A stretch of 32,744 nt of DNA from CABRXV01 sp900754955 (GTDB taxonomy: Bacteria; Actinomycetota; Coriobacteriia; Coriobacteriales; Eggerthellaceae), in the NCBI GenBank assembly GCA_902475005.1, contig CABRXV010000016.1, positions 1 to 32,744 on the forward strand, read 5' to 3'. Numbering within the stretch: the stretch's first letter is position 1; each line of letters starts with the position of its first letter. The translations under genes were made by a program, and so were the position numbers. Below are positions 7,452-15,238 of the stretch, piece after piece. The notes below the pieces were generated by a model that did not search any database, was not told the origin of the DNA, and saw only the letters and a list, made by a program, of their open reading frames with translations.

Positions 7452-7475
7452 GCCGAAAAACGGTGGGGAGGTTGC

Positions 7476-7634
7476 ATGGAGGCGGCGTTGAACGAGATAT
7501 CGCTCGTGCTGTTCGTGCCGGCAGCGCCAGCAGGCGGCGTGGTCTGTCTGATTATGTTGGCTGCGCTGGCGCTTGCGGGCTTCTTCGCTGCGCGCTTCGC
7601 CTTCTGTGCGATGCGCCTGACGGACAGGATGTGA
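7476..7634 (+). CDS. 52-residue membrane protein of unknown function
   Basis: The product starts MEAALNEISLVLFVPAAPAG and has a main hydrophobic stretch (VVCLIMLAALALAGFFAARFAF) and a short basic end (AMRLTDRM). GGGGAGG lies four bases before the ATG, and a consensus -10 lies upstream. Its stop is just before the start of the spermidine-synthase-like gene, so the two are likely one transcript. The upstream in-frame extension overlaps the terminator and is not credible. No family is recognised. Confidence 0.55.
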   Translation: MEAALNEISLVLFVPAAPAGGVVCLIMLAALALAGFFAARFAFCAMRLTDRM

Positions 7635-7645
7635 TAGCCGTGGCG

Positions 7646-8539
7646 ATGCTTATCGGAAAGAGACGCAGCATTGCGAAGCTGGCGGCGGGCGCCGCTGTTG
7701 GAGCGGCGGCTGCGCTGGGGGCGCGCGCGGCGTGGCGTGCGTGGCGGCGGTTCGACCTGCACGTGTTCCCGCGTACCATGTTCGGGCGTGCGCTCGTGTA
7801 TACCGTGCGGGATGCGGCGGGAGATCCCGTTCGCGTGCTCAATGTGGGCGGCGGCTATCAGTCGGCGACATACCTCGGCGACCGGTGGGCTGAGCCCGCG
7901 CTCGCGTATTACCGTGCGTTCGACCGCATGTTCGAGGCAGAGGACAGCGACTCCGAGGGCGTGGACGGCGCTGCCGCGACAGGCGGCTTCCGCATCCGTC
8001 GCGCGCTCATGCTCGGGGGCGGAGGTTGCTCCTATCCCAAGCATCTGCTCACCGCACGCGGCGGTGTGAGTATCGACGTGGTGGAGCGCGACCCCGCCAT
8101 CGCGGCGATCGCGCGTCGCCTTTTCTTCGTCGACCGTCTCGAACATCTGCTTGCCGAACGCGGCGAACAGGATCGGTTCCGCCTGATCATCGACGATGCG
8201 CTCGCGTACCTGCGCGCTTGCACGCGCTCTTACGATGCGATCATCAACGACGTGTACGTCGGCACGGCGGCGGTGCCAGGGCTCAACGGTGCCGAGGCGG
8301 CGCGTCTCGCGAAAAGCCGCCTTGTGCCGGGTGGCCTCTATCTCTCGAACGCCGTGGCCGAGCCGTCGGAGGAGGGCTACGCCGCGCTGCTCGGTTATAC
8401 GCGCGAGCTCGGTGCGGTGTTCGCGCGCGTGCACGTGATCGCCGCGAACGACAGCGACTTCGGCGGCGAGGACAACTACCTCGTGATCGCCACCGACGGC
8501 GACTACGCCTTCTCCGATGTCATACCCTTTGCAGAATGA
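7646..8539 (+). CDS. Spermidine-synthase-like methyltransferase-fold protein
   Basis: The product is about 297 residues. A hydrophobic N-terminal stretch (IAKLAAGAAVGAAAALGARA) may anchor it. A Rossmann methyltransferase fold of the spermidine-synthase type follows: RRALMLGGGGCSYPKHLL (glycine-rich loop), VSIDVVERDPAIAAIARRLF (acidic ribose-binding strand), FRLIIDDALAYL, and YDAIINDVYVGTAAVPGLNGAEAARLAKSRLVPGGLYLSN. Whether it makes a polyamine is unknown, because many single-gene relatives lack shown activity. The start is uncertain: ATG 7646, or GTG 7640 with AGGA ten bases upstream. The last 20 bases overlap the 3' end of the convergent methyltransferase gene. Confidence 0.65.
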   Translation: MLIGKRRSIAKLAAGAAVGAAAALGARAAWRAWRRFDLHVFPRTMFGRALVYTVRDAAGDPVRVLNVGGGYQSATYLGDRWAEPALAYYRAFDRMFEAEDSDSEGVDGAAATGGFRIRRALMLGGGGCSYPKHLLTARGGVSIDVVERDPAIAAIARRLFFVDRLEHLLAERGEQDRFRLIIDDALAYLRACTRSYDAIINDVYVGTAAVPGLNGAEAARLAKSRLVPGGLYLSNAVAEPSEEGYAALLGYTRELGAVFARVHVIAANDSDFGGEDNYLVIATDGDYAFSDVIPFAE

Positions 8540-9449
8540 GATAGCGGTTGAGGTCGCCCCGCTTGCCGTCGGCTGAGAAGCGCGCTGTCTCGCGCACGTC
8601 GGGAGCCTCCGCCATGGCGTCTCGCACGAGCGCGTCGATCTCGTGCTCTTCGAAGTGGTGGCAGAAGCGGTAGACGCCGCGTTCGTGCTGCCAGCCGAGG
8701 AGATAGTCGCCCGTTTCGAAGGGCGGCAGGCCATGCGCGGCGCGGCCCTCGGCGGTTGCGGTGCGTGCCTTCGCGAGCAGCTTCTCGCTGCGTGCGAACT
8801 GCCAGAACGACACGGCGACGAAGCCGCCTGGCCTTGCATGTCGCACGAGTGCGCGAAGCGCACGGGTGCGTTGGGCGGGCAGCGGCAGGTGGTGCATGAA
8901 GCCGAACGCGACGGCGAGATCGCACGGCGGCGCGTCGATGCCCGCGTCAAGCGCGGCGGGGTCGTCGTCGAGCAGCGCTTCGGCGAGGTCGACCAGGCGC
9001 ACGTCAACGTGCGAGCTCCGCACGAACGCGGCGGCCGGCAGATCGCCTCGCGCTCCGGCTTTTCGCCGCGCACCATCCGCGCCCCCGACGAGCGGGGCGC
9101 AGTTGTCAACCGCCCACGCGCGCAACAGCCTCCCGCTGGTGTTCGCCGCGGTGCGCTTGTCGTGCGCCGCAGCTTCGCTGCTCGCGGCAGCGCGGCCCGC
9201 GCTGCCAGCACGCGCTTCGCTTTCCGCCCCGCTGCTCGCGAGCCTTCCGATGAGGAACCGCTCGAAGCGCAGGTTGCCGCATCCGAGGTCGAGCACGCGC
9301 ATTCCCGGACGTATCGCGTCCGCCGTCTCCTTGGCCGCGCGCTCCCAACCCTGCCAGGCGTGTTGGCGCGTCTCGGAGAACGAGGAGCTCACGCGCGCGT
9401 AGAAGTCGCTCGTGAGAGCGCTCAGCGTGCGGGCGGTTGCGGTGTCCAT
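8520..9449 (-). CDS. Class I SAM methyltransferase resembling tRNA wobble-uridine methylase Trm9
   Basis: This is a 309-residue protein. The opening FYARVSSSFSETRQHAWQGW (residues 17-36) resembles the 'F..TR...W' entry of Trm9/ALKBH8-type methyltransferases. Motif I VLDLGCGN is at 52-59, a HHL sequence at 186-188 sits in motif IV/V (CDLAVAFGFMHHL), and PGGFVAVSFWQF (208-218) matches the late 'GG..l...W' element of Trm9. An Ala/Gly-rich insertion (about 71-145) separates motif I from the rest and is lineage-specific low-complexity sequence. GAGGAG lies just before the ATG. It is transcribed divergently from elp3, whose product makes the 5-carboxymethyl uridine that Trm9 methylates in eukaryotes. 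Function by homology and neighbourhood only; a generic small-molecule methyltransferase is the alternative. Confidence 0.65.
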   Translation of the reverse strand: MDTATARTLSALTSDFYARVSSSFSETRQHAWQGWERAAKETADAIRPGMRVLDLGCGNLRFERFLIGRLASSGAESEARAGSAGRAAASSEAAAHDKRTAANTSGRLLRAWAVDNCAPLVGGADGARRKAGARGDLPAAAFVRSSHVDVRLVDLAEALLDDDPAALDAGIDAPPCDLAVAFGFMHHLPLPAQRTRALRALVRHARPGGFVAVSFWQFARSEKLLAKARTATAEGRAAHGLPPFETGDYLLGWQHERGVYRFCHHFEEHEIDALVRDAMAEAPDVRETARFSADGKRGDLNRYLILQRV

Positions 9450-9501
9450 GGTCTCCTCGGTTGCCGTGGGTCGGCGTGTCGGCGGCAGATGCGTTCTTGC
9501 C

Positions 9502-9510
9502 AGTATAATA
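9502..9510. promoter_or_regulatory. Shared, near-symmetrical -10 element for elp3 and the Trm9-like gene
   Basis: TATAAT on the plus strand (9504-9509) lies only eight bases before the elp3 ATG. The same bases read leftward give TATACT (9507-9502), about 50 bases before the methyltransferase ATG. One AT-rich core could thus fire both ways. No good -35 is visible on either side. Confidence 0.45.
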
Positions 9511-9517
9511 TCGCCCC

Positions 9518-11506
9518 ATGGAAGTCACACTGCTCGACATAATCGCCGCGCTCAAGGCGGGGGAGCGCCCCGATGCCGCCTGGCTCGACAAGCTCGTGCG
9601 CCGCCGCAGTCGCGAGACCCACGACGCCACGCGTCGCATCGCCAAGAAGCGTCTGCTGCCGTACTACCTCAAGGTGAAGGCCGAAGACCCGCAACGCTGG
9701 GCGAGCTGGGACGTCGACGAGGCGACGGAGCGGGCGCTCGTGGCGCTTCTGCAGGCGAAGCCGCGGCGCACGGCGTCGGGTGTGGCAACGATCACGGTCA
9801 TTACGAAGCCGTGGCCCTGCTCGAGCAACTGCGTGTACTGCCCCAACGACGTGCGCATGCCGAAGAGCTACTTGCATGACGAACCCGCCTGCCAGCGCGC
9901 TGAGCGACTCTTCTTCGACCCGTATCTGCAGGTGACGTCGCGCCTGCGCGCGCTCACCGCCATGGGGCATGTGACCGACAAGGTGGAGCTCATCGTGCTC
10001 GGCGGCACGTGGAGCGACTATCCCGAGGAGTACCAGACCTGGTTCATGCGCGAGCTGTTTCGCGCGCTCAACGAGGCGGGCGACGCGAAGCCGGCGCCGC
10101 CTGCGACGAGTGCCGCCGCGTCTGTCGGCGAGTCCGACTGCGTGGCGGCTCCTGCTGGCGCGACCGGACCAGCCGCTACTTCCGAGCCCGAGCCCGACTC
10201 CGCCTCCGCCCCCGATTCCGCCGACATGGGCCGCACCTGGGACGAGCGCGTGCGCTTCTACGAGCGCTGCGGCATCGCGTGCGACCCCGCCGCGCTCGAG
10301 CAGGCGGCGGCGCCCCTTCAGCGCGCGGTGAACGAGGGCGCCTGCACGTACAACCAGGCGATCGAGCGCTTCTGCCGCCGCGGTGCGTGGCGCGCGGCGG
10401 CGCAGTGCCAGCGCGCGAGCTTCGCCGATCTTGAGCGCGAGCAGCGCGCCAACGAAAGCGCGGCGCACCGGGTGGTGGGGCTCGTGATCGAGACGCGTCC
10501 CGATCTCGTCGACCCCGCCAGCCTGCTGCTCATGCGGCGCTTCGGCTGCACGAAGATCCAGATGGGCATCCAGAGCCTCGATGACAGCATCCTGCGCTTC
10601 AACGAGCGCCACGCGACGGTCGACCTGATCGCCGAGGCGTTCCGCTGGCTGCGGCTGTTCGGCTTCAAGATCCACGTGCACTTCATGGTGAATCTCCCCG
10701 GCTCGACGCCGGCGCGCGATGAGGCCGACTACCTGCGGCTCGTCACCGATGAGCGGTTTTGCCCCGACGAGGTCAAGCTCTACCCATGCTGCCTCGTGGA
10801 GAGCGCGCGTCTCATGGGGCTGCATGCGCGCGGTGAGTGGACTCCCTACACGGAAGACGCGCTCATCGGCGTGCTGAAGTCCGACGTGCTCGCCTCGCCG
10901 CCCTATCTGCGCATCTCGCGCATGATTCGCGACATCTCCTCGACCGACATCGTCGCGGGCAACAAGAAGACGAACCTGCGCCAGATGGTGGAGGCGGAAC
11001 TCGAGCGCGCGAAAGCTCCCGTGCGCGAGATCCGCCACCGCGAAATCGTCTCGATGCACGTTGATCCTGCGGCGCTCACGCTCGAATGCGTGGACTACCG
11101 CACCTCCGTCGGCGAGGAGCGCTTCCTCCAGTGGGTCACGCCCGACGGCCGCATCGCCGGCTTTCTGCGGCTGCTGCTGCCCTCGGCGGTTGCAGTGCGC
11201 GCGCTCGGCGATGCGCTTGCCGCACGGCCCGATGCCGCCGCCTGCACCGCGCTCGCGCCGCTGCGCCCCGGCGAGGCGATGATCCGCGAGGTGCACGTCT
11301 ACGGCGCCGCCACCAAGCTTCACGAGGCGGGGGCGGGCGCGCAGCATCTCGGCCTCGGCAGGAAGCTCGTGGAGGAGGCGTGCCGGCAGGCCGCAGCGGC
11401 GGGATTCACCGCGATCAAGGTGATCAGCGCGGTGGGCACGCGCGGCTACTACCGCGGTCTGAAATTTACAGATTCCGGTCTTTACCAGAGCAGGGCGCTT
11501 CCGTAA
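9518..11506 (+). CDS. elp3: Elp3-type tRNA wobble-uridine carboxymethyl transferase (radical SAM + GNAT)
   Basis: Elp3 uses acetyl-CoA and radical SAM chemistry to place a carboxymethyl group on C5 of tRNA U34. The 662-residue protein has the tRNA-binding basic N-terminus (about 20-55) and radical-SAM cysteines at 101, 105 and 108 (PCSSNCVYCPND) followed by the Elp3 signature YDPYLQ-like FFDPYLQ. RPDLVDPASLLLMRRFGCTK, IQMGIQSLDD and KIHVHFMVNLPG are core radical-SAM elements, and LRISRMIRDISSTDIVAGNK is an Elp3 hallmark. A C-terminal GNAT domain (about 520-660) ends AVGTRGYYRGLKF. A Pro/Ala/Ser-rich insertion near 190-243 interrupts the radical-SAM half. The ATG is so close to the -10 that the mRNA may be leaderless. 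Confidence 0.9.
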   Translation: MEVTLLDIIAALKAGERPDAAWLDKLVRRRSRETHDATRRIAKKRLLPYYLKVKAEDPQRWASWDVDEATERALVALLQAKPRRTASGVATITVITKPWPCSSNCVYCPNDVRMPKSYLHDEPACQRAERLFFDPYLQVTSRLRALTAMGHVTDKVELIVLGGTWSDYPEEYQTWFMRELFRALNEAGDAKPAPPATSAAASVGESDCVAAPAGATGPAATSEPEPDSASAPDSADMGRTWDERVRFYERCGIACDPAALEQAAAPLQRAVNEGACTYNQAIERFCRRGAWRAAAQCQRASFADLEREQRANESAAHRVVGLVIETRPDLVDPASLLLMRRFGCTKIQMGIQSLDDSILRFNERHATVDLIAEAFRWLRLFGFKIHVHFMVNLPGSTPARDEADYLRLVTDERFCPDEVKLYPCCLVESARLMGLHARGEWTPYTEDALIGVLKSDVLASPPYLRISRMIRDISSTDIVAGNKKTNLRQMVEAELERAKAPVREIRHREIVSMHVDPAALTLECVDYRTSVGEERFLQWVTPDGRIAGFLRLLLPSAVAVRALGDALAARPDAAACTALAPLRPGEAMIREVHVYGAATKLHEAGAGAQHLGLGRKLVEEACRQAAAAGFTAIKVISAVGTRGYYRGLKFTDSGLYQSRALP

Positions 11507-11630
11507 AATACGTTCGCTTGCTTGATCATACGCGGCGTGCTCTTTCGGTGATCCGACAACAACCGCCGACTTCAAGCAAGGCAGCGCACCCGCTGCTATC
11601 GTCGGATTTTCTCATCGAAGGAGCTGTTCT

Positions 11631-12335
11631 GTGGACCGCGAACACCATGACATTCTCCGCGACGAGGCGCCGGGCATCGCGCCGGCCGTCGCCAGCCACC
11701 CGTCTCTCACGGTTCCGCGCGCAGCGCAGCTCGCCGAGGGCATCATGCTCGGCGGCAAGCGCGTGCGTTCGCTCGTGTTCTCGACCGATCTCGCGGTCAT
11801 CTGCAACTGCGACGCCGACGCCGTGCTCGCGGTGTACCCCTTCGTGTGCCAGAAGGCGATCATCCACGGTCTGCTCGCCGTGCCCGACCGTCCCGTCATC
11901 ACGGGCGTGGGCGGCAGCCTCACACCTCCCGAGAAGTCGATCCGCTATGCTGCCTACGCGCACGAGCAGGGTCTTGCCGGCGTGGTGGTGAACATGACGT
12001 TTTCAGTGGACGCGCTGCGCACCATCGCGCGCGATGCGGGCGTGCCCCTCGTGCTGACGATCGGCGAGCTCAACGACGAGGCGCGCCGCCGCATCGAAGC
12101 AGGCGCATCCGTGCTCAACGTGGCGGCGGGCAAGCGCACCGAGGAAGTGGTTGCTGATGTGCGCGCGGCCTACCCCGAGTTCCCGCTCATGGCGAGCGGC
12201 GGTCCCACCGAAAAGACGGCTGCGGCGACGATCGCCGCCGGCGCGCAGGCCATCTCGTGGACGCCGCCGAACATCCAGGATCTCGAGCACGCGCTCATGA
12301 AGCGCACGCGCAAGAAGGCGACGCACGAAGAGTAG
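11631..12335 (+). CDS. TIM-barrel protein of unknown specificity
   Basis: The 234-residue protein begins with GTG; AAGGAG seven bases upstream supports this over internal ATGs. The repeated strand ends of a beta/alpha barrel are visible: SLVFSTDLAVI, AVLAVYP, PVITGVGG, GVVVNMT, PLVLTIGEL, VLNVAAG and PLMASGGPTEKTAAATIAAGAQAISWTPP. The last resembles the phosphate-binding end of KDPG-aldolase, NanE or indole-glycerol-phosphate-type barrels. Relatives are often labelled simply 'hydrolase', a label I would not trust. It lies 124 bp after elp3 and converges on thrH across a hairpin. No substrate can be assigned from sequence. Confidence 0.6.
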   Translation: MDREHHDILRDEAPGIAPAVASHPSLTVPRAAQLAEGIMLGGKRVRSLVFSTDLAVICNCDADAVLAVYPFVCQKAIIHGLLAVPDRPVITGVGGSLTPPEKSIRYAAYAHEQGLAGVVVNMTFSVDALRTIARDAGVPLVLTIGELNDEARRRIEAGASVLNVAAGKRTEEVVADVRAAYPEFPLMASGGPTEKTAAATIAAGAQAISWTPPNIQDLEHALMKRTRKKATHEE

Positions 12336-12366
12336 CGCCGCACCCGACTGCATGCCCCGACGAAAA

Positions 12367-12415
12367 ACGGCCCGCCGCCGCGAAGGAGCCGAAGCTCCCC
12401 GCAGCAGCGGGCCGT
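12367..12415. terminator. Compound hairpin terminator between convergent genes
   Basis: An outer stem pairs 12367-12375 with 12407-12415, and an inner stem pairs 12385-12389 with 12394-12398. Read leftward the outer stem is followed by TTTTTCG, so it fits the end of thrH; it also lies 31 bases after the rightward TIM-barrel gene and could stop that too. Confidence 0.75.
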
Positions 12416-12460
12416 CGCAGTTCGATGGGGAAGGGCCGCGGGCGACGCAGGTGCGGTGCG

Positions 12461-13060
12461 CTACAGTGCGGCCTTGATCGCGTCGAGCAGCTCGTCGTAC
12501 TCCTCGAACGCGGGAACGTCGGGGTTCTCGGCCTTGATCGCGTCGGGGCTGCGGAACAGAAAGCCCGCCTTCGAGTCCCTGATCATGCCGAGGTCGTTGT
12601 GGGAGTCGCCCGCGGCGATCGTCTCGAGACCCGCGGTGTGCAGCGCGCGCACGGTGGTGAGCTTCGTCTGCTCGCAGCGCAGCTTGTAGCTGGCGATGTG
12701 CCCGTCGTCTTCGATGACGAGCTCGTTGCAGAACAGCGTCGGCCAGCCGAGCTTCTCCATGAGGGGCTTGGCGAACTGGCTGAACGTGTCGGAGATGATG
12801 ATCACCTGCGCGAGCGGACGCAGCGCGTCGAGGAACGCGCGTGCGCCGGGCATCGGATCGATGGTCGCGATGACCTGCTGGATCTCGTTGATGCCGAGCC
12901 CGTGCGCGTCGAGGATGTCGAGGCGGTAGCGCATGAGCTTGTCGTAGTCGGGCTCGTCGCGCGTCGTGCGCTTGAGCTCGGGGATGCCGGACGCCTCGGC
13001 GAACGCGATCCAGATTTCCGGTACGAGCACGCCTTCGAGGTCGAGGCATACGACGTTCAT
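12461..13060 (-). CDS. thrH: ThrH: phosphoserine phosphatase / homoserine phosphotransferase (HAD family)
   Basis: ThrH dephosphorylates phosphoserine and can pass the phosphate to homoserine, linking serine and threonine synthesis. The 199-residue protein opens with CLDLEGVLVPEIWIAFAEAS, which is diagnostic for ThrH: the HAD nucleophile Asp7 with Glu9 instead of the more common second Asp. TTRDEPDYDKLMRYRLDIL, a later IIISDTF (Ser/Thr motif) and IAAGDSHNDLGMI (metal-binding Asp pair) complete the HAD set. GGGAG lies seven bases before the ATG at 13060. The frame stays open for another 200 codons upstream, but that extension is Arg-rich and not coding-like. Confidence 0.9.
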   Translation of the reverse strand: MNVVCLDLEGVLVPEIWIAFAEASGIPELKRTTRDEPDYDKLMRYRLDILDAHGLGINEIQQVIATIDPMPGARAFLDALRPLAQVIIISDTFSQFAKPLMEKLGWPTLFCNELVIEDDGHIASYKLRCEQTKLTTVRALHTAGLETIAAGDSHNDLGMIRDSKAGFLFRSPDAIKAENPDVPAFEEYDELLDAIKAAL

Positions 13061-13442
13061 GGGGAAGCTCCCTTCGGTTGCGATGCGGCCGCGCAGGCCG
13101 GCTCCTCTCTTCGTGGCTCGGCTTCGAGCCTCGCGCTGATTATGCCTCGCGCATCGCACCGCTTCGGACGCGCGCGGGAAAACGCTGCGTGCGGGCGGTA
13201 GACGGGGGCGCTCGCGCATACGGCGTGCGAACGTGCGTTCATCTGCGGCAAATGCACGCCGCTTACGGGCTGCGTGTTTGCGCGGCTTGACGTTTGCAGG
13301 AAAATATGGGGTTACAAACGAGAAGAGGCGGAGCGCTTTGCGAAAGGCGCCCCGATGACGCGCGACGGTGCGGGCGATGCGGGGGATGGCATGCGTCCGT
13401 GCGGCGGGCGCGCCGTTCGGCTCAAGGAAAGAATGAGGGGAT
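13061..13442. other. Divergent intergenic region between thrH and the symporter gene
   Basis: No gene is supported here. TTGACG at 13287-13292 with TTACAA at 13312-13317 (19-bp spacer) is the best, still weak, rightward promoter for the symporter and would give a leader of about 120 bases. No terminator-like hairpin or recognised riboswitch was found in the leader. Confidence 0.3.
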
Positions 13443-14942
13443 ATGTCGACTGATGTGCTGATGCCAGTACTTGCGACGCTGGCTGTTTTCGTTCTTCTTC
13501 TGCTGGGACTCAAGTTCCTCAACGTCAAGGGGAAGTCGTTCACGTTCCGCGTGTTCACGGCGCTCGGCGCGGGCATCGTGCTCGGCATCGCGATCCAGGC
13601 GTTCCTCGGGCGCGGCACCGAGGCGGCCACCACGGTACTCGACTGGATGGCCATCGTGGGCACGGGCTACGTATCGCTGCTCCAGATGCTCATCATGCCG
13701 CTCGTGTTCGTGTCGATCGTCGGCGCGTTCACGCGCTCGGGTGTCACGAACCAGTTCGGCAAGATCAGCGGCATCGTGCTTGCGGTGCTGCTCGTCACGG
13801 TCGCCATCGCGGCGCTCATCGGCTGGGGCTCGGTGGTGACGTTCGACCTCGCCGGCGCGAGCTTCACGCAGGCCGCCGACGCCGCCAAGATGGAGACGCT
13901 CGAGGCAGGCGCTGAGGCCACGGCCAACCTCACGCTGCCGCAGGAGATCCTCTCCTTCATCCCGACGAACTTCTTCGCCGACCTCGCGGGCACGCGCGAC
14001 ACCTCCACCATCGCCGTCGTGATCTTCGCGGCGTTCCTCGGCGTGGCCTACCTCAAGCTGCGCGGTCTTAAGACCGCCGACTCCGAGCGTCAGGCCGACT
14101 TCTTCGCCAACCTCATCGACAGCCTCTACGGCATCGTGATGCGTGTGGTGCGCATCGTCATCGGGCTGACGCCCTACGGCGTGCTCGCCCTCATCGCCAA
14201 GGTGCTCGCCACGAGCGATTACGTGGCGATCCTCGACCTGTCCAAGTTCGTGATCGCGTCGTACGTGGCGCTCGTGCTCGTGCTCGTGGTGCATTCGATC
14301 GTGCTTGCGGGCAACCGCGTGAGCCCGATCACCTACTTCCGCAAGGTCGCCGGCGTCCTCGGCTTCGCGTTCGTGTCGCGCACGAGCGCAGGCGCCCTGC
14401 CGCTCAACATCGAGACGCAGCAGCACGCCCTCGGCGTCGATGCCGCTTCGGCCAACCTTGCCGGTTCCTTCGGCCTGTCGATCGGCCAGAACGGCTGCGC
14501 GGGCATCTATCCGGCGATGCTCGCCACCATCATCGCCCCCACGGTGGGCATCAACGTGTTTGACCCCATGTTCGTGATCACGCTCGTCGCCACGGTGGTG
14601 ATCAGCTCCTTCGGCGTTGCGGGCGTCGGCGGCGGCGCGACGTTCGCCTCGCTCATCGTGCTCGGCACCCTCGGTCTGCCCATCGAGATCTCGGCGATCC
14701 TCGCCTCGGTCGAGCCGCTCATCGACATGGGTCGTACGGCGGTCAACGTGAGCGACTCCATGGTTGCCGGCATCACGGCGTCGAACGTGACGGGCCAGCT
14801 CGACCGCTCGGTGCTCGAAGATCGCAGCGCTGTGGTGAGCGCCGATTTCCTCGAGGAGCGCAAGGACGCTTCCTCCGACGCGCAGGCGGCGGCTGAGGAC
14901 GCGCCCGCAGCCGACGTGGCGGAAGCTGAGACGACCAAGTAG
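13443..14942 (+). CDS. tcyP: Sodium-coupled dicarboxylate/amino-acid symporter, TcyP (L-cystine) type
   Basis: This 499-residue membrane protein belongs to the DAACS family. Hydrophobic helices run from residue 7 onward. The HP1/HP2-type region is clear: VSRTSAGALPLNIETQ, LAGSFGLSIGQNGCAGIYPAMLA, SSFGVAGVGGGATFASLIVL and ASVEPLIDMGRTAVNVSDSM. The SRTSAGALPLNIE and GQNGCAGIYPAM stretches are those of the TcyP cystine transporter group rather than GltP/DctA, whose HP1 carries a serine-rich motif. A charged Ala/Asp-rich tail of about 45 residues extends past the membrane core. Cystine is inferred from the subgroup; another amino acid is possible. It is a single-gene transcript ending at a strong hairpin. 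Confidence 0.8.
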   Translation: MSTDVLMPVLATLAVFVLLLLGLKFLNVKGKSFTFRVFTALGAGIVLGIAIQAFLGRGTEAATTVLDWMAIVGTGYVSLLQMLIMPLVFVSIVGAFTRSGVTNQFGKISGIVLAVLLVTVAIAALIGWGSVVTFDLAGASFTQAADAAKMETLEAGAEATANLTLPQEILSFIPTNFFADLAGTRDTSTIAVVIFAAFLGVAYLKLRGLKTADSERQADFFANLIDSLYGIVMRVVRIVIGLTPYGVLALIAKVLATSDYVAILDLSKFVIASYVALVLVLVVHSIVLAGNRVSPITYFRKVAGVLGFAFVSRTSAGALPLNIETQQHALGVDAASANLAGSFGLSIGQNGCAGIYPAMLATIIAPTVGINVFDPMFVITLVATVVISSFGVAGVGGGATFASLIVLGTLGLPIEISAILASVEPLIDMGRTAVNVSDSMVAGITASNVTGQLDRSVLEDRSAVVSADFLEERKDASSDAQAAAEDAPAADVAEAETTK

Positions 14943-14982
14943 CCCGTTCCGCGCGCGGCGCGCATTCGGCAGACGCTTTCAG

Positions 14983-15025
14983 GGGCGGCATCGCGCACGG
15001 CGCGCGGTGCCGCCCTTTCGTGTTT
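14983..15025 (+). terminator. Rho-independent terminator after the symporter gene
   Basis: The outer stem pairs 14983-14990 with 15008-15015 (8 bp GC-rich) and encloses a CG-rich, further foldable loop. TTTCGTGTTT follows. Confidence 0.75.
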
Positions 15026-15188
15026 CAGGTGCGTTTCCATCGCATGAAATCGCCGGTTCGCCCCTGCGCACCGCAGCGAGGCCTCCTAGAATGGAGCAGC
15101 GTTTGGAGGGCGGAGACGCCCCTGTCGAACGCGTTGCCGCTGAGCGCACCGCCGCGCAGGATCGTCCCGTCCCGACGGGAGACGATCC

Positions 15189-15213
15189 GCGGGCGCCCGT
15201 ACGGCGCGCCCGC
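15189..15213 (+). promoter_or_regulatory. GC-rich hairpin in the pyrG upstream region
   Basis: 15189-15196 pairs with 15206-15213 (8 bp, 9-base loop) and ends 25 bases before the pyrG ATG. A TACACT that could be a -10 follows directly at 15214-15219. Whether the hairpin is in the transcript (attenuator) or is an operator cannot be told. The rest of 15026-15238 holds no recognisable gene. Confidence 0.35.
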
Positions 15214-15238
15214 GTACACTTGCGGGAAGGCGGAGCAC

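Noticed and set aside
9422..11575. A 717-codon minus-strand open frame
   Set aside because: It is antisense to elp3 and reads as repeated Arg/His/Ala-rich sequence.
13061..13663. A 200-codon upstream extension of thrH
   Set aside because: ThrH begins at MNVVCLDLEG with a good ribosome site; the extension is Arg-rich and runs antisense into the symporter gene.
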